A DNA stretch of 64,000 bases from positions 13,230,062 to 13,294,061 of the forward strand of contig NC_049995.1 in the NCBI RefSeq assembly GCF_000003815.2. The letters are read 5' to 3'. Positions 21,301-30,682 of the stretch are shown here, piece by piece (within the stretch, counting starts at the first letter, position 1; each line of letters opens with the position of its first letter). The stretch comes from Branchiostoma floridae. Taxonomy: Eukaryota; Chordata; Leptocardii; Amphioxiformes; Branchiostomatidae. Under the pieces are notes generated by a model, which was given only the letters and a program-made list of their open reading frames with translations, ran no database searches and had not been told where the DNA came from. Position numbers and translations under genes: made by a program.

Positions 21301-24300
21301 GAGAAATATATTTACATAATCTATGTTGTGATGGTGATGTTCTCTTTAAATAAACTTACACATGTCATGAGTATGAACTTTCATTTATTTGATAATTTGT
21401 AAATAAGAATCTTCACGGTGGCCCCTTCAGTTAAATCACCTAGTGCCTGATTTCCAAGGGGGCCCTTACAAAAACATAACTAATCAAAGTACGAGTAAAA
21501 ACGTTAATTGTTAACTTAAGTGGTTTTGCCATTTAGTATCAAATATTAAGATCAGTTCCTGATTAGCATGTTTGGTATCTATTTATGTTTTAACAACCAT
21601 GTATTACATAAGATACATTTATTGAAGCCCAGTGATGGAAAACAATATAGTAAACAAATTTCCTAATTGCTTATGAAAAAGTTCAGCTTTGCATAATATG
21701 TATCTAACTGAGTGCATCTTTGCCAAATCTAGTAGCAAACCCGAATGATGAAAATTGGACGTCCTTCATTTATTCTCTTTGGAACTTTTTACAAAATACC
21801 ACTGCAGTTCAAAAGGTAAATGAACGGAACCAAACCTTCCCCGTGTAATTGCATGGGAAAACATTTATGATAAATTCTTGTCGGGGAAAACTTAACGGCA
21901 AACATAATATATTATGACTTTGGGGAAAAACCTATCAGCGACGAAATTAAATGTCATGGTCTGTTCTGTGTAAATAGCCGGGCGTGAGGTAGAAATAAAG
22001 TGCACTGACGACTGCTCACCGAGCAAACAGACTGGTCAGAAAATAACACCCACTGACGGATTTAGAATGAATATATCTGTCTAATCTTAATCGCACGTAG
22101 CGATAAAAAGTAAACTTGTCAACGTTTTGTCCCGACAAAACTTATCAAGAGAAGATTGACCCAACGTTTCCTGAGCAGAAACCTGTACTGTAAGCAGTAA
22201 ACTTCAAGGCATATTCCATGTGAAGAGCCTGGCCGACTTCTCAACGAACATACGGACTCATTGGAGAATAGCTGATAAAGGTACATATCCCCGTGACAAC
22301 TAAAGGTCCCAATCATCTACTCAGACTTTTCTGAGCATTGATAGTCCATCAGAAAATCATTCTTCTAGATCTGACCCACTTTCATGTACAAATACTATAG
22401 GAATTTGAAATATTAATAAATATTAATGACAAAGCTTAAGGATCAATGTTAATACCTAACAGGGAGCTTGGATGGCGCGGGGTACAAAGTACAATGTGCG
22501 AAGCTGGAAATGACGTCACTCAGGTTATTGCCATATGACGTATATCCTTTTTTCGACCCAAGTACGAAGTCAATCCGTACGTAATTCTATGCGCACACAA
22601 AACATCCATAAACGCCCAAAAAGGCGGAGAATTATTCGCCGTATACAAGTCATGGCTTAGTGGAACATTACATGTTCTATCTTGATGATTTTGACAATAC
22701 TTCCTGGTCACTCATGATCATTTAAACATTAGCTTACAAGTATGAAGGGCAAACATTGACCTTTACGCATAATGTGATAGATTTTGTGTTACCTGTCAAT
22801 TTCTAAGACCTCTCAGCCTGCTTAATTTTGTAAAGTATATAATGCATTGACTTAGTCACCCATCCGTAATTAATGTGTTGGAAAAAGAAAGTTATTACAC
22901 TCTGTGCTACAAAAATTCAACGCAGATCAATGCTTAATAGGTAATTTTTGGAAACCATATTCAGGCAAAGATTAGAAAAATTAACTGAATAAATAACGAA
23001 TAGCTGTCCCGAACAAAAATCTGCAAATGCATTCATTAATTTCAAACATAGTCCTAGCCTTACCCAATTCTATCTAGATATCTAGTTCCATCCTCATTTT
23101 ATGATTATGCTTACCTAAAACAGAGATATCTGCATCACTGCTGGTAGCCCCATCCCCAAAGACGTTCACAAAGCAACTGTAAGTCCCAGTGTCAGCCATT
23201 GTCATGTTTGTCAGCTTCAGACTTGCATCTTGGTTACTGAAATCTCCTGCAAATGTAGCCCGTGTTTCATACCCGACACCAGGGTAGACTTGTGTATTAT
23301 CGGATCCATCGACCTGCATCTGGTAAACGGTCTGAACGTTCCCTCCTATTGGAGTGAATGACCAACCCGCCATAACAAATCCATCCGGCAGGCTTGTTTC
23401 ATAAGTACAGCTGAAGGTGTAATCACTGCCTGAGGCTACTGAGTCACTCGAGGGGCTGGTTGTAACTGTGACACGTTGGGCATCTGGGGTGCAGTAAAGC
23501 CATTAGCTATTGCTTGAAAATTATCCTTGTAATCACGTCTATATATTTCAAAAATTTGCTGCTACTAACACCTATCTTTACAACCAAACGAGGATTTACA
23601 TGTTAGAGGATACAGTATAGTGATAGGCAAAATAGATTACTTTGTATGGATATGAGCGAGGTAGTGTACGTTTTAACGTAGGTAACGACGACCCGATAGT
23701 AACAGTCATTTTCTAGGTGTCTTACAGATTACAGAAAACAAGCAAAAAGTAGAGTTCGAGGAACACATCCCTTTGCCAAATAATTATGCCTTTACTTAAG
23801 ACTTTAATGTCTTATTACTAAATAGTGCCTACCCCAATAGCAAATGACTGCGTGAAATTGTGTTCCCCACAAACCCACGAACGCTACCAAAAACATAAAC
23901 TTCTTGGCAAAGGTGACACTTGTGATACCTTCCAGTGCAACTTTCATAGTGCTATGATAAAATCATGTACAGTCAAACCTGTCTATAGTGGCCACTCAAG
24001 GGACCGGACAAACGTGGCCACCATAGACAGGTGGCCTCTGTATAGAGGTGGTAACTTGTAGATAAAATACCCAAGGGACCGACAAAAAGTGGCCACTATG
24101 GGCAGGTGGCCCCTCTGTAGGGGTGGCCCCTACTACAGGTTTGACTGTAGTCTCTACCAGATTCCGGCCTAGCCGAATAGTAAATGATGATAGGGAGCTT
24201 GGCCACCGCGTACTCAAAACCACCGCGAACATTTTTCCATGACAATAAGAGACTACAGTGCATGGAACTTAAAACCACCGTGAAAGTCCTTTTTCCCACG

Positions 24301-27300
24301 AAATTAAATCCCCGCGAACTTAAATGCATTTACATTAGTGCATTCTAATGTATCCTAAGTGGCAAAAAAATTAGTCACAGTAGAAGACTGTTACCACAGA
24401 TGACCTGGTAGCATCCCTGGTATGGTCAATCAGAATTTCATGCTTTTTAGCGGATTTTTTCCCCAGTATAAGGGCGTCCAGGTCACAAGGCTCGTGGAGC
24501 TAAATATATAAGAAGCAGCTGTGCCCTTAGATATAGGTCAAAATGAGATATATAGAAAACACACTGTTTCTGTTGATTGGCCACTGATTACAATTAAATG
24601 CATCTTTCCATGTAGATCATCATCTAAAGTACCTTTCAGCCAAAAACGTTCATTATTTATTATACAAATTAGCTGTCAATTTGCATAATTACTTTCAAAT
24701 AATGTTAGTCTACACTAAGGCTATCTACCACTCAAACATCACGACCACAGCATGTTCAGAACATAAGATGTCAAAAATTGAAGTTTTGCTGCAGTATCTT
24801 AGGCAGCCACTAGGGGACCCGTTATCGAATTCAACCTTTGTTTTTCTGACCGCTACATGCCTACCAAATTTTATCATGATCCATTCAAGGCTTCTCGAGT
24901 TATGGTGTACACAAGAAAGCGGACGCACACATTCGGCCCGCTTCCGCCCTGACGGAAAAAGGCTACTCCAACCATTTTCGAACACGACCTTCCTTTCTGC
25001 AACCGCTACTGAAATACCAAATATCATTAAAACCCATACACAGTTTCTATGCTGTTGACCTACATACAGGGACACAACATGAGGCCTTAATAGAGAATAT
25101 AACCTTCTTGGCGACCTCAACATCACAACAACCGAAAACTAATGACCAAATTCCGAAAACAAACAACAAATTAGAAATAAAAACTGAACCTAAAAAAGAC
25201 TAACTTAATACTGAAAACATCTCGAAAACAACGGAAAAATACCATAAACAGGAAATACCATAAACAGGCGAAAACAACCAAAAGCGACCGAAAACGGAGT
25301 GATAACAAAACAATGATCCCCTGGTTTGGCCCAACAACATTGCAAGTTTTAGTGTATGATATGTTACTGAAGACATTCACATACGCCATATGTCATTTCA
25401 CCTTTTGCTTGGAGACTACATCTTTCTACCAGTAGCAAGGGTGGTCAATAACAAGACCTTGTGATCACAGGATCTACTTCCTAAGTATGTCCTTGTTTAA
25501 TCTTATGTAGTGTTTTTGTGGCGCTGCCACTATGTCTATATCTCTGTCCATTGTATTTTCAATATAAAATCCACTTACCTAAAACTGAGATATCTGTTGT
25601 TTTCTGATCATCCCCATCACCAAATACAGACACATAGCAGTTGTAAGTCCCACTGTCATTCTCAGTCAAACCTGTCAGCTGCAGGCTGACATCCTGGTTA
25701 CTGATGCCTCCCATAAACGTGGTTCTTGTTTCATAGCCAGGGCCAAAGATTTCTCTGTTGTTAAAACCATATAACTGGTACATAGTTTTATAAGCAGAAC
25801 CATCTCCTGGGATAAATGTCCAGGTCACATCCGGAGGTTCATCAGGCAGACTTGTCACATAAGTACAGTTCAAGGTACAAGAACTTCTGGTGGCTGCTGT
25901 GGCACTGGATGGACTGACTGTCACTGTTACCCCATGAACGCCTGGGATACCATCAAAATGTACAGCAATAAATCATTTTGGGGACTCTCATTTGTGAAAT
26001 CTCATTTTATAATGTTCATATCAAGATGTACGCCAGACTACGTACGTTACTTGACAATTTTTCTTTCATGAAGAAACAAATTTCATAGGAATACTGTGAC
26101 AAGGAATCAGTTGAAGTTGGCATTGTCACCATCGAGTTATGATTACAAAATGATAAAATATGATTATAGATTCTTAAGATATGGTCGCTTAAGTTTCAAG
26201 TAAAGACCGGGAAGAAAAATTCTATAATGCTGATCCTTCGATCCCGCGCTGTGCATCACATAAATGTGATCTTGGCTCAACTATAAATAAACATTGCAGA
26301 CCATAGATGTCTCTGTGAGAAAAACACTCATGACATGTCACAGAAATTATTGACCTACGTTACCAAAGTCAAGACGTGTCAACATGTTGCTAACTTCCCC
26401 AATGGTTCACTAATATTAAACTCTACGAACGAAAACAAAGGCAACGCAAGATCATCAATAACAAGGGAATGGTAGTATACAAACAACAGCTCATTATGAT
26501 AATATATATCAGATGGAACCCCTCTCCCCCGTTACGCCATACTATCAATCTGACAAAAAGTGCTTACACACATTGCAATCGCTTGCACCCGAGGAATAAG
26601 GAAAAAAGAACAGAGGAAAACAACATGATTCGTCGAAAGAGCACGTTTTTTTTTGCGGAATGAAAGCCTGTTCCTAGTAGGTTTCAGCTTACTTCCTGGT
26701 CGACTACTTGCAGCCTCTGATTACAAGAGAGTATTACGCAATTGCGCAAACATAGTCCGAATGATTCGGAAAAAACCATGCCCACCATGGGGTGCCTGTA
26801 TACCGCCGTGCAAAGGTCAGACATGACGTTTGCATAATGTATGTGCATAGTCAACAACACTAACTCAAAAATGGATGATGTAGAAAATGACTAATCAACT
26901 GCTGGAATTATTGATCTCTAAGAACTTAGACAGCACCTGATTCCACATTTTATTCTTGTCGTCAAGTTTTGTCCCATTCATGTTACTTAGCAACTATCGT
27001 ATATACCTGTACATAAAGTGGGATCGTGTAGCACAGTCGGTAGGATTTTCTTATTACAACCCAGAAGTTCTATGTTCGAATCCGTTACTGTGCCACCAAT
27101 ATTGTGCCCTTGGGAAAGGCACCTTACACGCGTTTTCTCACTTCACTCAGGTAAAAATTAGTACTGTAGCTTCATTTAGAGCCGTTCCTCGGATAGGACG
27201 TTAAATGGAGGTTCCGTGTCTGAGGAGAGCCACACTACGAGCACGTTAAAGATCCCACCGCACTTATCGAAAAGAGTAGGGGTCCTTTTCGGTGTGAGTG

Positions 27301-28650
27301 GTTCAAAAGCTACTGTCCTTTGGCCGCACCTGGGGTAATTGCTGTCTTATTAAGGTCTCCAGACCCTTGAGATTTAGCCCCGCCTTTTGTAATGCAGAAT
27401 TCATATTCCAAGGTCTTATTGTTTTTCTTGCATGATTTTATCATAACTATCATCATTATATCATAAGGATAAAAAGGTAAGGAAGGGGGAAACGTGCAGG
27501 GACAAAGCTGTTGAGTGAGTCATGGGGTACTACTTATTTCTTACTTTTAGACTATGTGTACCTTTGGGAGTGACTTTGCAAATGTAACAACGATTTGATA
27601 TTACAGAAGTCTCTTTCATCTTACTCTACTCCCTCAAAACATGTTAGGCAGATCATTGTGTCATGCAAAGATTATCTAAAATCGTAGATAGAATTATATA
27701 CAACTGTAGACTTACTGGCAAGTTACAGCTCAGATTCCACGGATGATATTGACGAAAAGTCACTCAGACTTCCTACACATCTGTAGGTTCCCTCATCAGC
27801 TTGCTGCACATTGTCCAACAGCAGGAACCCTGTGGCATTGATTGATGTCCGTCCTGCATAGGCTGGAGCTGGTCCCAACAGGTCAGCAACAATTACATTA
27901 GGTGAACCAAGTTTTGACCATTCTGTGGTTCTTAGGGTCAGTCCTCCTGTCAGGGTCACTTCACAGGACAGGGCGGCTGTTTCTCCAATCGCGATGTATA
28001 ATACAGAAGCTGTGATAGAATAAGCATAATGAAAAGTGATTTTCGACAAGTACTTTACAATTTTCTTTATGTAAAGTGTACTGTAAAGCAAATGTTAGGA
28101 AGAAAACTTTCATTTTCATTTTCACACATTAATTTTTCACACATTCATTTTCACACCAGGGTAAAGCTAGATGCACAGTTATTTTATTCCTCGTTTCGAC
28201 AGGTATTCAACAAGCAACAGTGCGATACAATAATATCACTGCGAAAGTTGTGGACCACCGATTCTGTTTAGGTCAACGTGAACGCAATTTTATAATCACA
28301 CGTATACACAGGAAAAACGTTGTCTATCCCTTATAATACCTGTTACTAAAATGTCAGTGTACTTTTAGCAACCCAAAAATTGCATGTGGTCTTACCATAA
28401 ATTTTCAAAATATGATCTGTATTAAGAATTTACTCATGGTGACGGTATTCCTTATTACCTCCTGTATAGGTTTAGGTGGGTATATCATTGCAGTGACCAA
28501 ACGAAGCTTAAGGTTAAGAACGCATCTATCAAAAAGATAACCAATGATTTGTTAAATTATTAGATGTGACATACCTTGAGCAAGTCCTTTAGACAACAGG
28601 AATCCGCAGACAAGCCACACCAGTAGCACGTGACCGTTTCGAGGTATCAT
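12282..28650 (-). CDS. Gene A: Ig/FN3/SEA receptor tyrosine kinase, 26 exons
   Basis: Exons (5' to 3'): 28575-28650, 27716-28009, 25579-25941, 23115-23483, 20972-21247, 20410-20673, 19923-20171, 19199-19480, 18682-18957, 17923-18192, 17460-17759, 17124-17218, 16917-16975, 16571-16719, 16183-16293, 15921-15967, 15650-15703, 15331-15375, 14914-15085, 14430-14528, 14095-14276, 13695-13808, 13319-13430, 13028-13124, 12692-12791, 12282-12356. These sum to 4530 bases (1510 codons with stop) and all phases agree. Predicted order: signal peptide, nine Ig, FN3, SEA, one membrane helix, tyrosine-rich juxtamembrane segment, kinase with all catalytic residues, ITAM-like tail. It would act at the cell surface, phosphorylating tyrosines after ectodomain engagement; ligand unknown. 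Oddity: an in-frame TAA in the second exon, which a skip of that exon would avoid. Confidence 0.85.
12692..15085 (-). CDS. Gene A tyrosine kinase domain (7 exons)
   Basis: Exons 14914-15085, 14430-14528, 14095-14276, 13695-13808, 13319-13430, 13028-13124, 12692-12791. Visible in order: glycine loop [13 protein letters not shown] with the ATP-binding Lys, FFKELSVL with the alpha-C Glu, hinge [11 protein letters not shown], catalytic loop [11 protein letters not shown] in [10 protein letters not shown], activation-loop Tyr in [24 protein letters not shown], and [20 protein letters not shown] and PIRWMAPES mark it as tyrosine- rather than serine-specific. The layout resembles RTKs of the FGFR/VEGFR/Tie neighbourhood, but I cannot place it in a named family. 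The insert between the lobes is short ([15 protein letters not shown]). Confidence 0.95.
15331..15967 (-). CDS. Gene A juxtamembrane segment (3 small exons)
   Basis: Exons 15921-15967, 15650-15703 and 15331-15375 encode the stretch between membrane and kinase. They carry AYQSL and TYQGL; SAYEDL follows at the start of the first kinase exon. Spacing is YxxL-x11-YxxL-x13-YxxL. The same exons, lengths and spacing occur in gene B. SAYEDL fits the ITIM pattern (S/I/V/L)xYxx(L/I/V). Confidence 0.87.
16183..16293 (-). CDS. Gene A transmembrane exon
   Basis: Encodes a hydrophobic run ([16 protein letters not shown] and VAVIFL) followed by RRRTSR as a stop-transfer signal. It is preceded by GMRDSTT. 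Splice phases join the SEA domain on one side and the juxtamembrane exons on the other. Confidence 0.92.
16571..17218 (-). CDS. Gene A SEA domain (3 exons)
   Basis: Exons 17124-17218, 16917-16975 and 16571-16719. Reads [34 protein letters not shown], then [12 protein letters not shown]. The helix followed by Gly-Ser-Val-Leu and alternating hydrophobics fits SEA domains, where cleavage occurs between Gly and Ser. The middle exon aligns with gene B 35564-35622 (LDxxFxSxxGYEGA). The last exon uses a less usual donor, GTACAG. Confidence 0.75.
17460..17759 (-). CDS. Gene A fibronectin type III exon
   Basis: One exon, one FN3 domain: [12 protein letters not shown] (B strand Trp), HTVQYRLE, and [12 protein letters not shown] (the Y.i+v.A.N..G signature of FN3). 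Gene B exon 36216-36521 matches through FNGGL and ARNTQG. It sits between the last Ig and the SEA domain. Confidence 0.92.
17923..18192 (-). CDS. Gene A Ig domain 9
   Basis: Membrane-proximal Ig exon with [19 protein letters not shown] and [13 protein letters not shown]. Gene B exon 36663-36944 is its counterpart ([17 protein letters not shown]), so this Ig-FN3 pair is the conserved stalk of both receptors. Confidence 0.9.
18682..18957 (-). CDS. Gene A Ig domain 8
   Basis: [19 protein letters not shown], then [16 protein letters not shown] and NAGVYRC give a full Ig core. Gene 0 keeps only the first third of the equivalent exon (1852-1920). Confidence 0.9.
19199..19480 (-). CDS. Gene A Ig domain 7
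   Basis: Ig core as HSLTCTV, LTWTGP and DAGDYTC. Almost identical to gene 0 exon 4677-4958 at both nucleotide and protein level; see the gene-conversion finding. Confidence 0.92.
19497..19692. mobile_element. MITE with TACTGTAAATG terminal inverted repeats
   Basis: Ends TACTGTAAATG and CATTTACAGTA are inverted, and the interior repeats TTCGCGG/CCGCGAA in both orientations so that most of the element can fold back. A degraded copy of the same family lies at 24185-24340. Sits in the intron between Ig 6 and Ig 7. Confidence 0.8.
19923..20171 (-). CDS. Gene A Ig domain 6
   Basis: [17 protein letters not shown] and TTYTCTATS form the Ig core. A longer open frame leaves the exon at GTAAGT. Paired with gene 0 exon 5153-5401. 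Confidence 0.9.
20410..20673 (-). CDS. Gene A Ig domain 5
   Basis: [25 protein letters not shown] and SDAGTYTC. Compared with gene 0 exon 6144-6392 it has an extra Gly/Ser-rich run (TGSRSSSAQ) near its end. Confidence 0.9.
20972..21247 (-). CDS. Gene A Ig domain 4
   Basis: VQLTCTV and HAGTYTC supply the two Cys; the core Trp position reads TYTFHRE, so the usual Trp is replaced. The frame is open throughout, unlike the frameshifted gene 0 copy at 6683-6952. Confidence 0.9.
21248..23114. other. Gene A intron without recognised features
   Basis: 1.87 kb of AT-rich intron between Ig 3 and Ig 4. I see no exon, hairpin or inverted ends that I can support. Confidence 0.6.
23115..23483 (-). CDS. 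Gene A V-like Ig domain 3
   Basis: 369-base exon: [39 protein letters not shown] and [15 protein letters not shown]. Length, the long C-D region and the internal repeat with exon 25579-25941 indicate a V-like domain and an exon duplication. Gene 0 lacks both. Confidence 0.9.
23968..24149. mobile_element. TA-flanked MITE with CAGTCAAACCTGT ends
   Basis: Perfect inverted ends TACAGTCAAACCTGT / ACAGGTTTGACTGTA with TA at both borders suggest a Tc1/mariner-derived MITE. The interior repeats GTGGCC motifs. Located in the gene A intron between V-like exons 2 and 3. Confidence 0.85.
24185..24340. mobile_element. Degraded copy of the TACTGTAAATG MITE family
   Basis: Carries AAAACCACCGCGAACATTT and CCCGCGAACTTAAATGCA, matching the element at 19497-19692 in inverted orientation, with worn ends. 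Confidence 0.6.
25579..25941 (-). CDS. Gene A V-like Ig domain 2
   Basis: [44 protein letters not shown] and [15 protein letters not shown]. Paralogous to exon 23115-23483 through shared LPD, YETR.TF and FGDG blocks. Confidence 0.9.
27017..27410 (+). mobile_element. tRNA-derived SINE (plus copy)
   Basis: Head contains an A-box TAGCACAGTCGG and B-box GTTCGAATCC, then TGCCCTTGGGAAAGGCACC and a conserved body ending GATTTAGCCCCGCC. Opposite strand to the copy at 5560-6052. Lies in a gene A intron. Confidence 0.85.
27716..28009 (-). CDS. Gene A V-like Ig domain 1, with in-frame stop
   Basis: [14 protein letters not shown] and DEGTYRC give the Ig core. Four codons before the donor the frame meets TAA (27723-27725), where gene 0 has CAA (Gln). 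The rest of the exon and both splice sites are intact. The exon is phase 1-1, so omitting it joins the signal peptide to the next domain in frame. A read error or allele-specific null is also possible. Confidence 0.85.
28575..28650 (-). CDS. Gene A exon 1: start codon and signal peptide
   Basis: ATG at 28650, MIPRNGH then a hydrophobic core ([13 protein letters not shown]) and a likely cleavage region near KGLAQ. Donor GTATGT. Same length as gene 0 exon 1. Confidence 0.88.
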
Positions 28651-28770
28651 GTCGGGGAGTCGACGTTGGAATCAGACATAGTTTGCATGTGATTACTCAG
28701 TCCGGGTAGAATATTTGTGGACGCCAATTACGTACAGTCCTAATAGTAACATTCGTCCACTCCAAACATG
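28651..28770 (-). promoter_or_regulatory. Gene A 5' flank conserved with gene 0
   Basis: Shares ATTTGTGGACGCC and GTAACATTCGTCCAC blocks with gene 0. The ETS-type site is interrupted here: ACTCAGTCCGGGT (28695-28707) in place of ACTTCCGGGT. Confidence 0.45.
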
Positions 28771-30607
28771 TTAATGATTAAAGGAAGTGGATGACCTTTG
28801 TACTCATTTCGTAGTTCATTTATTGCACATGGGACTAATTTGCCTTATACTTTCTTCGCACATGCTTGTAATTTACTGCACATAACTTGTTGTATACTAG
28901 TTTAACTTTAATGTATGGTTATAGGTGCTGTGTTCAAATGTACTACTTTGCTGCCTGCGCAACATCTTACTAGAGAGAGATTTTAGTTTGCAAAAAGTCA
29001 TTACAAATAACGGTGATACTGATACGTTGCTTTTGATTTACTGCTTTAGACGCTCTTGAAAGAAATTTTCAAAAGACATAAAGTTCTAGCAGTTATAACA
29101 TTGATGATAAATCTCGTCATTATGGAGATAAGGTGATGTAGATTTAACAGTCTCACAGATTTATGATTATGAGCCCGCGTTGTTCGCTGAGCATCGAAGG
29201 TGAAAGTAGCATTGACAAAAACATCTCGTAAAAACCAAGATGATGTGAAATTTTCTTTTAAAGGGTCAGTAATACGAAACAGAGGTACATATGGTTACAT
29301 AATAGGTGATAATAACAGGCATGATACAATGGCATTTTCAGTACTGCCTCCTAGCGACAACTGGACAAAGTGCGGTACATTACGCACAACAGAAAAGGCA
29401 TGCCTCCCATGCACAACGGTGTCACGCTGCACTGAGCGGAGTGTTTGCATGGCCTTGAAAACTTACTCCCCTCTCGGTACCCCCCTCAACCTTCACACTG
29501 ATAGGCCCCTATAGTGAACAGAAGGGAGGCATGCCTTTTCTGATATCTACTTACGATCTGTAGTTATAAAGAATTAAATTTTTTTGATTAGATGAAAACA
29601 AACATTTTCTAATTAATACAGATCATTAGTAGATATCAGTTTGCGCAACACTACGTTTGTAGCTTTCATCATTATGCAACAAAAAACAAACTTTTTTTTA
29701 CAGTGGTATGTACCAATGTGCTGTATTTTGTCATAGAAAAAAATAATATCAGAGCCAATAAAAATGATGACGTCATCAATTTGGCCCCCAAAAAATCAGA
29801 TTTAGAATTCTTTAATGCCCATCTATCAACATTCGTTACGGCTCCATTCTTTCTTAATTCATTAATAAGAAAACAGTGGAAGGTCAAAATGCCAATTTAG
29901 CCAACCGAGATACCTTAACATCATCATGTACATCAGCAAAGTGCTATGTAAAGATGTTGACAGCTCTCAAAAGGCTATGTTTGTTGCTGTAGGTAATGAT
30001 ATTTCTCAAGAAATTAGACAATTGAACGTCGGATTTACTGTGATAGTTATCTATGAGATGCTGTTGTCTCTGACATGTACTGAATGACTAAATGTATATA
30101 TAATATTGTAGCAAACGTGTTTGTACTATTGTATTAAACAGAATTGGCGTCTCATTATTGTGTGAAATATATATATAACGTTATAGAATTGAAATAGACA
30201 ACTTCAAAACATTCTGAATCATCAAAACGCACAGGTACTTGAAACTCTTTCACACGGTGTAAAGTGAAACTGTGCTGTAAATATTTCAACCACTAAGATA
30301 TCTTTGGTATAGGGAAAACATCATGACAGCACGATGCATTGAATAACTTGTTGTCGCCCTCTAATAAGCTGACCATGGATACAAACTTTCTCTGCGTTCA
30401 ATCACCTCTTTGTCAATGAGGCACGATGGACAACATTAACACATGTTTGTATACTTTTAGAGCTCTCCTACCCACAACGAACAAAAAACCGAACAGGCAA
30501 ACGAACAACTGAACACAAAAATCAAGCAACCAAACAAAGAACTAGACAAATGTTGGAAAAAACAAAAGCTCCACGGCAGAAGTGATGAACTCATCCCAGG
30601 TGCCTGG
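28771..30607. other. Intergenic spacer between gene A and gene B
   Basis: Contains the block 29332-29524 shared with 9335-9533, and from about 29920 the 3' flank shared with gene A's (11620 onwards), including the region just past the stop codon. No gene recognised. A small hairpin element is listed separately. Confidence 0.6.
29541..29638. repeat. Small inverted-repeat element
   Basis: Ends TGATATCTACT and AGTAGATATCA are inverted and the match extends inwards (CGATCTGTA / TACAGATCA) around an AT-rich middle. Looks like a short MITE. Confidence 0.65.
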
Positions 30608-30682
30608 TTAGTACTTCTCGTCCGAGGCGGTTTGCAGACTTGAGTAGGTGTTCTCATCCAGACTAGCCAAGTTGATGTAGTC
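30608..30682 (-). CDS. Gene B last exon: ITAM-like tail and stop
   Basis: [16 protein letters not shown] then DEKY and TAA (30608-30610). With EDD before it, the motif E-x-x-Y-x-x-L-x7-Y-x-x-L is conserved with gene A. Confidence 0.9.
   Translation of the reverse strand, partial: DYINLASLDENTYSSLQTASDEKY

Noticed and set aside
24725-25126. Overlapping open frames on both strands
   Set aside because: No domain motifs and no splice partners; it lies inside a gene A intron and resembles repeat-derived sequence.
23115-25941. V-like exons as rearranging V segments (VDJ type)
   Set aside because: They have normal splice acceptors and donors joining them to the rest of the RTK, and I see no paired heptamer/nonamer signals at their edges.
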